This document shows positions 1 to 6,535 of a stretch of DNA of 64,000 bases, piece by piece (position 1 is the first letter of the stretch; each line of letters starts with the position of its first letter). Position numbers and translations under genes: made by a program. Source of the stretch: Fibrobacteria bacterium (GTDB lineage: Bacteria > Fibrobacterota > Fibrobacteria > UBA5070); contig JACKCV010000002.1 of NCBI GenBank assembly GCA_020633825.1, forward strand, positions 1-64,000, read 5' to 3'. The notes under the pieces were generated by a model. The model saw only the letters and a program-made list of their open reading frames with translations, did no database searches and had not been told where the DNA came from.

Positions 1-84
1 GCCATCGGGTCTGCGAAGGGGACCACTTCCGGAGCTTTCGACCAGGTCGGGCGGGAGGGCTTCCCCGGAAGTTTCGCTCGACAT
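1..84 (-). CDS. Possible N-terminus of a divergent gene (partial)
   Basis: An open frame runs leftward from an ATG at 84 to the window edge, 28 codons beginning MSSETSGEALPPDL. It is divergent from the leuA leader, and the 37 bp between the two starts would have to hold both promoters. No Shine-Dalgarno (SD) sequence is visible before the ATG. The residues shown match no family I recognise. It could equally be non-coding flank of the leu promoter. Confidence 0.3.
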   Translation of the reverse strand, partial: MSSETSGEALPPDLVESSGSGPLRRPDG

Positions 85-86
85 GC

Positions 87-115
87 TTGCCAAGGGATCA
101 TTTCGACCGTATTCT
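87..115 (+). promoter_or_regulatory. Sigma-70-type promoter of the leuA leader
   Basis: A -35 box TTGCCA (87-92) and a -10 box TATTCT (110-115) are separated by exactly 17 bp. The predicted transcription start is about 122, which is the A of the leader-peptide ATG, so the leader mRNA would begin at or next to its start codon. Confidence 0.6.
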
Positions 116-121
116 GTGTGT

Positions 122-178
122 ATGCACAGAGCGATCCGCCAGAACCTGCTTCTTCTCTCGCGCCACAAGGGACGCTGA
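122..178 (+). CDS. Leucine-rich leader peptide upstream of leuA
   Basis: This 18-codon ORF reads MHRAIRQNLLLLSRHKGR. It contains four consecutive leucine codons (CTG CTT CTT CTC at 146-157), the same arrangement as leader peptides of leu operons in enterobacteria. It lies directly after a well-spaced promoter and 200 bp before leuA, so ribosome stalling at the Leu run when charged tRNA-Leu is scarce is the likely sensor. No SD precedes the ATG; translation would be leaderless. The Leu run, position and promoter are seen; the regulatory role is inferred. Confidence 0.65.
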   Translation: MHRAIRQNLLLLSRHKGR

Positions 179-193
179 GGGAGTTTCAGGTCG

Positions 194-268
194 CGACCGC
201 CGCAACCGCTCACCTCCGGGTGGGTCGGTCGTGTCATGCCGGTCGGCGCACCCGGGAACGGGAGCCGA
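194..268 (+). promoter_or_regulatory. Alternative hairpins in the leuA leader (putative attenuator)
   Basis: CGACCG (194-199) can pair with CGGTCG at 226-231, enclosing a small CACC/GGTG hairpin (211-222). It can also pair with a second CGGTCG copy at 240-245. The second pairing is incompatible with a strong downstream hairpin (TCGGC 243-247 with GCCGA 264-268, and CCCG 251-254 with CGGG 259-262). The downstream hairpin is not followed by a U-tract. It ends four bases before an AGGAG, so control could be Rho-dependent or translational rather than by intrinsic termination. Confidence 0.4.
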
Positions 269-378
269 ACAGGAGAGACACCATGAACCGAACCCACGAA
301 GAGAGCTCCAGGACAGGCATCGACCCGCACCGGCGAGATGGTACCTTTGAGCGCTCGAACCGACCCAAAGGGGACACG

Positions 379-1923
379 ATGACCGACCACGTGCGCATTT
401 TCGACACCACGTTGCGAGACGGAGAGCAGTCTCCGGGATTCTCGATGAACATCGACGAGAAGATCCGGATGGCCAGCCAACTCGCCCGTTTGGGAGTCGA
501 CGTGATCGAGGCCGGCTTTCCCATCGCCAGTCCAGGGGATTTCGAGGCCGTGCGACGGATCGCGACGGAAGTGCGCGGTCCCGTGATCGCGGGTCTGGCG
601 CGCATCACCGAGAAGGACATCGACCGGGCTGCCGATGCCGTGGAGCCCGCCCAGAGACGGCGCATCCACACCTTCTCCTCGGGTTCGGACATCCATCTGG
701 AACACATGATGCGCATCAGTCGGGAGGAGAACATCCGGCGGTCCGTGAAGGCCGTCGTGCACGCCCGCTCCCGCGTGGAGGATGTCGAATTCTCCGCCCA
801 GGACACGACCCGGGCGGATCGCGACTACCTGGTCGATCTGTACACGGCCGTCGCCGAAGCCGGAGCCACCACGTTGAACATCCCCGACACCGTCGGGTAC
901 ACCCAGCCCCACGAGTTCGAGGAACTGATCGCCTACCTGGTGGCGAGGGTCAAGGTTCCCGGAATCGTCTTCAGCGTCCATTGCCACAACGACCTGGGCT
1001 TGGCGGTGGCCAATTCCCTGGCCGCCGTGCGGGCCGGGGCGCGGCAGGTGGAGTGCACCATCAACGGGATCGGGGAGCGTGCGGGAAATTGCAGCCTGGA
1101 GGAGATCGCCATGGCCTTGCGCGTCCACGCGAAGTCCTCGGGCATCGACACCGGCATCGTCTCCACGGAGATCTGGAACACCTCGCGTCTGCTGACGTCC
1201 ATCACCGGCGTGCCGGTGCAGCCCAACAAGGCGATCGTGGGCGCCAACGCCTTCGCCCACGAGTCGGGGATCCACCAGGACGGAGTGCTCAAGGCCCGGG
1301 CGACCTACGAGATCATGACCCCCGAGTCGGTGGGACGCTCCAGCCACAAGATGGTGCTGGGCAAGCATTCCGGGAAACATGCCCTGGCCGATCGTCTGTC
1401 GGCCCTGGGCTTCGAGCCCACGGAAACCCAGCTCAACGCGATCTTCGACAAGTTCAAGGTCCTGGCCGACAAGAAGAAGGAAGTCTTCGACGAGGATCTG
1501 GTCGCCCTGGTCTCCGAGGAGACGGAATCCGTCGAGGTCGGGGACGATTGGCAGCTGGTCAGCTACAGCGTGGTGTCCGGGTCCCAGGCGGCGCCCGAGG
1601 CCGAGGTCGTCCTGCGGCGCGACGGACAGGATCCCGTGGCCGCACGCGCCTCGGGTGACGGTCCGGTCGATGCCGTCCTGGCGGCCATCCGGGAATTGAC
1701 CGGGCGGACCATCGACATCGACACCTACCAGCTCAAGGCCATCACCGGCGGCACCGATGCCCAAGGCGAGGTCGCGGTTTCCGCCCGCCTGGGTGGGCGC
1801 ACGCTCACCGGCCAGGGCCGGAGCACCGACATCATCGAAGCCTCCGCCAAGGCGTACCTGGCCCTCATCCGGCGTGCGGCGGCCAACTCGATGTCCAACC
1901 TGGTGATGCGCTCCGAGCCTTGA
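379..1923 (+). CDS. leuA: 2-isopropylmalate synthase
   Basis: This enzyme condenses acetyl-CoA with 2-oxoisovalerate, the committed step of leucine synthesis, in the cytoplasm. The 514-residue protein has the usual length. It opens with the family signature FDTTLRDGEQSPG, has the metal-binding SVHCHNDLG segment, and ends in a C-terminal regulatory domain (roughly the last 130 residues) typical of leucine-sensitive enzymes. The ATG at 379 is preceded by AAGGGG and places the conserved core at residue 8. An in-frame ATG at 283 with a good AGGAG would add 32 unconserved, charged residues. The gene lies behind a Leu-rich leader peptide and is closed by its own terminator, so it is not cotranscribed with leuB, although the two act in one pathway. 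Confidence 0.95.
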   Translation: MTDHVRIFDTTLRDGEQSPGFSMNIDEKIRMASQLARLGVDVIEAGFPIASPGDFEAVRRIATEVRGPVIAGLARITEKDIDRAADAVEPAQRRRIHTFSSGSDIHLEHMMRISREENIRRSVKAVVHARSRVEDVEFSAQDTTRADRDYLVDLYTAVAEAGATTLNIPDTVGYTQPHEFEELIAYLVARVKVPGIVFSVHCHNDLGLAVANSLAAVRAGARQVECTINGIGERAGNCSLEEIAMALRVHAKSSGIDTGIVSTEIWNTSRLLTSITGVPVQPNKAIVGANAFAHESGIHQDGVLKARATYEIMTPESVGRSSHKMVLGKHSGKHALADRLSALGFEPTETQLNAIFDKFKVLADKKKEVFDEDLVALVSEETESVEVGDDWQLVSYSVVSGSQAAPEAEVVLRRDGQDPVAARASGDGPVDAVLAAIRELTGRTIDIDTYQLKAITGGTDAQGEVAVSARLGGRTLTGQGRSTDIIEASAKAYLALIRRAAANSMSNLVMRSEP

Positions 1924-1931
1924 TCGGCCGA

Positions 1932-1965
1932 GGGATCCGGACCGGGCGTCCGGGTCCCGCTTTTC
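1932..1965 (+). terminator. Intrinsic terminator after leuA
   Basis: An 11-bp stem (1932-1942 with 1948-1958, one T-G wobble) and 5-base loop are followed by GCTTTTC. It lies 8 bp after the leuA stop. Confidence 0.65.
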
Positions 1966-2092
1966 GGGGCCGCTCCAGGGAATGGCCGTCGGGGAGGGGG
2001 TTTCCGGGAATCTGGTCCCCCGAGGCGCACCTCGGGGAGGAGCTCACCCGCGGTTCGCCGAAATTGGTATCATGCCTGCCAAGGAGGATGCC

Positions 2093-2695
2093 ATGAGGTT
2101 TCGTGAGCACGGAGGTCTACTGGAGGCCGAGACCAGCTTGCTGCTGGTCGTCGACATGCAGTTGGCGTTTCAGCGAGGCTTGAAGTCCTTTCCCTCCATC
2201 CTTCCACGGGCGGTCCAGCTCCTGAATGCCGCCCGTGTCCTCGAGATCCCGACCTGGGGTTCCGAGCAGAGTCCCGGCCGCATGGGGGCGACGGTTCCGG
2301 ACATCCTCGACGTGCTCGACAGCCGGAGGATCTTTCCCAAGGAATCCTTCTCCGCCCTCCAGAACAAGGAGATCCGGGAGGCGATCTCGGCCTCCAAGCC
2401 GAAATCCGTGGTGATTCTCGGGTGTGAAACGCACGTTTCCGTCCTGCAGACCACCCTGCAGTTACTGTCCTCCTTCGACGGGCAGGTCCACGTCGTCCTG
2501 GACGCCACCGCATCCCGGCGCGATCTGGACCGGGATCTGGCCATCGAGCGCATGAGAAGGGCGGGAGTCCACGTCACCTCCACGGAAATGGTGCAATTCG
2601 AATGGTTGCGGGACACGCGGCATCCCGGATTCGCGGCCGTTTCCCAGGCATCCCAGCGCAATTCCAGCGTCCCCGGATCCGCTTTCGGAATCTGA
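2093..2695 (+). CDS. Isochorismatase-like hydrolase lacking the catalytic cysteine
   Basis: This 200-residue protein resembles the ISOC1/ISOC2-type branch of the isochorismatase (cysteine hydrolase) superfamily. It has LLVVDMQ with the conserved Asp21, Lys83 in RRIFPKESF, the GCETHVSVLQTTL segment, and a C-terminal ERMRRAGVHVTSTE stretch typical of that branch. The family nucleophile Cys (normally in HVCV) is Ser116 here, and a Cys appears five residues earlier at 111. The protein may therefore be inactive or use another residue. The substrate is unknown. The ATG at 2093 has a strong AAGGAGG (2081-2087), and a TATCAT -10-like box lies at 2068-2073. It sits between leuA and leuB but has no known role in leucine synthesis. 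Confidence 0.8.
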   Translation: MRFREHGGLLEAETSLLLVVDMQLAFQRGLKSFPSILPRAVQLLNAARVLEIPTWGSEQSPGRMGATVPDILDVLDSRRIFPKESFSALQNKEIREAISASKPKSVVILGCETHVSVLQTTLQLLSSFDGQVHVVLDATASRRDLDRDLAIERMRRAGVHVTSTEMVQFEWLRDTRHPGFAAVSQASQRNSSVPGSAFGI

Positions 2696-2873
2696 TCCTC
2701 CTCCGCGCCATCGTGTCGGTTCGGGAGTCGGCGGGTCTCCGAGGAACGCTTGGTTCCATGCATGAAATTCATGGAAGATTCGGGAAATCTCATGGGTTGG
2801 GCATGGGTTCGCAGGCCTAACTTGGATCCTGTGAGCGTCGAGGGATCGGCGGTTTCACCAGAAAGGCAATTCG

Positions 2874-3944
2874 ATGAGCAAGCACACCATCGCCGTTCTC
2901 GCCGGAGACGGCATCGGGCCCGAAGTCATGGCCCAGGCCACACGGATCCTCGACGCGGTCGCTTCCCTGGAAGGTTTCACCCTCGACTGGAAACCCGCCA
3001 AGGTCGGTGGAGCCGCCTACGATGAATTCCAGCATCCGCTGCCCCAGAGCACGATCGGCACCTGCAAGTCGGCGGAAGCGATCTTCTTCGGTTCGGTGGG
3101 CGGTCCCAAGTGGGAGTCGCTTCCCCCGGACCTCCAGCCCGAGCGCGGAGCCTTGCTCCCCTTGCGCAAGATCTTCGGATTGTACGCGAACCTGCGTCCG
3201 GCCACCGTCTACAAGGCTTTGGCCGCCGCCTGCCCGCTCCGGGCCGACATCGTGGGGGAGGGATTCGACATCCTGGTGGTCCGCGAACTGACCGGCGACG
3301 TGTATTTCGGGCAGCCCAAGGGACGGGAAGGCGATCGCGCCTTCGATACCATGGTCTACTCCGTCTCCGAGATCGAGCGGATCGCACGTGTGGCCTTCCA
3401 GGCCGCCCGCAAGCGGCGCAACCACGTCACCTCCATCGACAAGGCCAATGTCCTGGCCGCCAGCGTCCTGTGGCGCGAAGTCGTGACGCGGATCCACAAG
3501 GAGGAGTTCCCCGATGTGCAGTTGGCGCACATGTACGTCGACAACGGCGCCATGCAGCTGGTGCGCAGCCCCAAGCAGTTCGATGTGATGCTCTGCCCCA
3601 ACCTCTTCGGCGACATCCTTTCCGACGAGGCCGGTGCCATCACCGGGTCCTTGGGGATGCTTCCTTCGGCCTCCCTCGCCGAAGGATCCTTCGGGCTGTT
3701 CGAACCCTCGGGTGGCTCCGCCCCGGACATCGCGGGCAAGGGAATCGCCAACCCCCTCGCCCAGATCCTTTCCGGTGCGATGCTGCTCCGCTACGCCCTC
3801 GGCAAGGAAGCCGCGGCGGTCCGGATCGAGAAGGCCGTGGCCAAGGTCCTCGACGACGGCATCGCCACCGGGGACATCGCCTGGCAGGGCGCCAAGGTGG
3901 TGAACACCGTCGAGATGGGAGAGGCGGTCCTGGCCCGTCTCTGA
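2874..3944 (+). CDS. leuB: 3-isopropylmalate dehydrogenase
   Basis: This enzyme oxidatively decarboxylates 3-isopropylmalate with NAD to 2-oxoisocaproate, the third step of leucine synthesis. The 356 residues match the usual length. Recognisable features are the N-terminal AGDGIGPEV, the active-site Tyr in GDVYFGQPKG, the Lys in DKANVL, and the Mg-binding Asp residues in NLFGDILSDEAG. A weak purine-rich stretch (AAAGGCAA) precedes the ATG. leuC and leuD (isopropylmalate isomerase) are not in this window. The 178 bp before the gene hold no recognisable leader peptide. A bidirectional terminator follows. Confidence 0.95.
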   Translation: MSKHTIAVLAGDGIGPEVMAQATRILDAVASLEGFTLDWKPAKVGGAAYDEFQHPLPQSTIGTCKSAEAIFFGSVGGPKWESLPPDLQPERGALLPLRKIFGLYANLRPATVYKALAAACPLRADIVGEGFDILVVRELTGDVYFGQPKGREGDRAFDTMVYSVSEIERIARVAFQAARKRRNHVTSIDKANVLAASVLWREVVTRIHKEEFPDVQLAHMYVDNGAMQLVRSPKQFDVMLCPNLFGDILSDEAGAITGSLGMLPSASLAEGSFGLFEPSGGSAPDIAGKGIANPLAQILSGAMLLRYALGKEAAAVRIEKAVAKVLDDGIATGDIAWQGAKVVNTVEMGEAVLARL

Positions 3945-3990
3945 GTCCGGCCTTCCGGGGGAGCGTCCCCCTTCCCTGCTTCGCGCCTCG

Positions 3991-4022
3991 ACGGCCCGCT
4001 CCGGATGGAGCGGGCCGTTCTC
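3991..4022. terminator. Bidirectional terminator between leuB and a convergent gene
   Basis: A perfect 12-bp inverted repeat (3991-4002 with 4007-4018) with a 4-base loop lies in the 84-bp convergent gap. It is followed by TTCTCG on the plus strand. Confidence 0.65.
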
Positions 4023-4028
4023 GTCGGT

Positions 4029-4544
4029 TCAGGGCGTGAAGTTCGCCTCGATGTCGTCGCAGCGGAGGGTTCCGTGGGCGTTGGCCAGGGCGCAGATGAT
4101 CTTGGCACGGGTGGCCCCCGGGGGAATCTCGTAGGTGCGTTCGCCCCGGCTCCAGGCGACCTTGCCCCGGACCTGGATCGCCACCATCTGCCAGGTCCCG
4201 ACCATGCTGTCGCGATCGTCCAGGAAATCGACTCCCAACCGCCCCTTGTTCCATTCCTCGGGACCCTGACGGATTCCGTCAGCCATGAGCCATCCGGTCA
4301 GCGTCAAGCGACCCATGCCGGAGGGGATGCCCACGACCTGGTCGATTCCCGCCCAGGTATCGCTGGAGGCGACGATCTCGCACGCCCCTTTCCCGGAATG
4401 GGCGATGGGCGTGGCGACGCCGCCCCAGATCCGCCATCCCTCGAGCCCTCGCTCGAAATCGCCGTTGACCAGAGGGGACGCGGATCCGCCGTTGGACCAG
4501 AGGGACAGGAGCGCGGCGATGGCGATGCCTGCGGTGGACTTCAT
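4029..4544 (-). CDS. Secreted carbohydrate-binding-module-like protein
   Basis: This is a 171-residue protein with an N-terminal signal peptide (hydrophobic residues 5-15, cleavage probably near residue 22). A single beta-sandwich module begins LVNGDFERGLEGW, the opening signature of CBM4/9 (CenC-like) modules. It has no catalytic domain, so it probably binds polysaccharide outside the inner membrane. It lies 97 bp downstream of a chemoreceptor gene on the same strand. Binding specificity cannot be read from the sequence. Confidence 0.65.
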   Translation of the reverse strand: MKSTAGIAIAALLSLWSNGGSASPLVNGDFERGLEGWRIWGGVATPIAHSGKGACEIVASSDTWAGIDQVVGIPSGMGRLTLTGWLMADGIRQGPEEWNKGRLGVDFLDDRDSMVGTWQMVAIQVRGKVAWSRGERTYEIPPGATRAKIICALANAHGTLRCDDIEANFTP

Positions 4545-4641
4545 GGGAGGTGCCTCGGTGCGTGTGGTGGTGGGCTCGACCCCGCGACCCGTTGGAGATC
4601 GCGCGACCGAGCCAAGATACCTCGCGAAGGCGGTCTCCGGA

Positions 4642-6462
4642 TCAGCTGCGGAAGGTGTCCATGTTCTCGCGCAGCCCGTGGGCGAGTGTGTCCAGGTCCT
4701 TGGCGGTCTGCTGGGAGACGTCGGCCACCCGGGCCCCTTCGAGCAAGGTCCCGTGCAGCTCCTTCAAGGCGTTGGCGATGGATTGGCTTTCCCGGGCCGC
4801 GCCGGCGATGGATCCGGCGATGTCCCGGGCGGTGGCGTTCTGCTGTTCCACGGCGGCGGCGATGGAGTCCTGGAGGTCGCGGATGTGGCGCACCACGTCG
4901 GACACCTGGGAGATCGATTCGATGGAACCACCGACATCCCCTTGGATGGCGGCGACCATGTGGCGGATGTCCTCGGTGGCCTTCTGGGTCTGCTTGGCCA
5001 GCTGCTTCACTTCGCTGGCGACCACGGCGAATCCCTTCCCGGCCTCCCCGGCACGGGCGGCTTCGATGGTCGCGTTCAAGGCCAGCAGGTTGGTCTGCTC
5101 CGCGATGGCCGTGACCACCTCGGTCGCCTTGGAAATCTCCTGGCTGGAGCGATCCAGGTCCTGGATGCGGGTATTCACCGCATCGGTGGTCGAGCCCGCC
5201 TCGGAGGCCACGCGCGCCGCCTCCGAAACATGGCGCGCGATCTCCGACACGCTGGCGCTCATCTCCTCCGCCGCGCTCGCGACCTGCTGGAAGGCCCCGT
5301 TCACGCGGGAGAACGCCTCGGTCGAGGCATCGGCCCGCTGGGTGGCTCCGCGGGTGGCCGAGGTGAGCGAATCGGCCTGGCTGCCCAGGCCTTCCGAGAA
5401 TTCCTGGAGCGTCTTCACCTTCGCGTCGATCTCCGCCTGCAGTTCCCGGGTCTTGCGCTGGGATTCCATGGCATCGGTCACCAGTTCCCACACGAGCATG
5501 GGGCCGATGTAGCGGTCGGCCTCGTCGCGCACCGCCACCACCGTCTGCTTCATCCAATCGTTGCCCACCTGGATGGTCGCGGTGTGGGGAAGGTTGGCGG
5601 GGTTTTCCAGCATCTTCCGGACCCTGCCGGGATTCTTGTGGAAGATGTCGATGTTCTTGCCGAGGATCTCCGAGGCTTTGCAGGGCATGGCGTATTCGAT
5701 CCCCTTGAGGGTTTCGATCGACCTGGCGTTGGCGTACACGATCTCCAGGTTGGTGTTGGCCATCAGGACGTTCACCGGGGCGTTTTCCACCAACCTCTGA
5801 TTGACCACCGACTGGTGGAGTTCCCTGCGTCCGATCCACAGCAGGAACAAGTTCCCGGCGGCGAAGACCAGGGAGGCGATCAGGACCACGAGGATCCGCA
5901 CCCGCGAGTCCGATCTGGCGGCGACGATCGCGGAGTCCTGGATCGCGTGGAGCTCGTGGGTGAAGAGCTGGGCGAGGCTGTCGTGACGCAGATGGGCGGG
6001 CTGGTAGGCGGTGTCCAGGAAGGCCAGGAGTCCTTCCCGGTTTCCGGAAGCGACACCGGCGGAAAATTCCGACTTCAGGCGCGGGAGCAATTGCTGGATG
6101 GGTTGGCAAACCTGGTCGAGTCGGTCCTTGAGCTGGGGGGAATCCACCAGGAGGGAATCCCACACGGCCAGGGATCGTTCGAAATCCTCGGTGTGTTCCA
6201 ATACCTCGGCCCAATTCGCCTCGCGCAGGGCGGCATCGGGGGAGCTGGCCGTGACATAGAGGTGCATTCCGGCTTCCACGAAGAACAGCGGGGGTGGTTG
6301 GACATCCCCGTTGAGATCGGCCAAAGCCTGCAGATGGTTCTGGACCGTCCCCCCCACGCGAAGCCGTTCCAGCGACGTCACGGCCAGGGCCAGGACCGCC
6401 AGGGCGATGAAGGCGTTGAAGGCAATCGCAAAGGTGAAGCGATCCTTGATCGTCAGTTTCAT
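4642..6462 (-). CDS. Methyl-accepting chemotaxis protein with cytoplasmic PAS domain
   Basis: This 606-residue receptor has a first membrane helix at about 7-30, a periplasmic helical sensing region at 31-188, and a second helix at about 189-210. A PAS-like domain (about 222-328) follows the membrane directly. The signalling domain has its hairpin tip at about 450-480, including EQTNLLALNATIEAARAGEA. No clear HAMP domain lies between membrane and PAS. The protein ends without a CheR-binding pentapeptide. It probably signals to CheA/CheW, none of which is in this window. The ligand is unknown. Confidence 0.9.
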   Translation of the reverse strand: MKLTIKDRFTFAIAFNAFIALAVLALAVTSLERLRVGGTVQNHLQALADLNGDVQPPPLFFVEAGMHLYVTASSPDAALREANWAEVLEHTEDFERSLAVWDSLLVDSPQLKDRLDQVCQPIQQLLPRLKSEFSAGVASGNREGLLAFLDTAYQPAHLRHDSLAQLFTHELHAIQDSAIVAARSDSRVRILVVLIASLVFAAGNLFLLWIGRRELHQSVVNQRLVENAPVNVLMANTNLEIVYANARSIETLKGIEYAMPCKASEILGKNIDIFHKNPGRVRKMLENPANLPHTATIQVGNDWMKQTVVAVRDEADRYIGPMLVWELVTDAMESQRKTRELQAEIDAKVKTLQEFSEGLGSQADSLTSATRGATQRADASTEAFSRVNGAFQQVASAAEEMSASVSEIARHVSEAARVASEAGSTTDAVNTRIQDLDRSSQEISKATEVVTAIAEQTNLLALNATIEAARAGEAGKGFAVVASEVKQLAKQTQKATEDIRHMVAAIQGDVGGSIESISQVSDVVRHIRDLQDSIAAAVEQQNATARDIAGSIAGAARESQSIANALKELHGTLLEGARVADVSQQTAKDLDTLAHGLRENMDTFRS

Positions 6463-6535
6463 CGTCCATTCCTCCTGTGCCGCTTCAGACTACCATTCCT
6501 TCGTGGTTCCGGGGGTGGGCATTTCCCCTTCGGAT

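Noticed and set aside
283..378. Upstream ATG at 283 as the leuA start
   Set aside because: It has a good AGGAG, but it would add 32 charged residues absent from the family. The ATG at 379 has its own SD and places the conserved motif correctly. Kept only as an alternative.
2696..2873. Possible leader peptide or riboswitch before leuB
   Set aside because: Short ATG frames here are not Leu-rich and no terminator-like hairpin is present.
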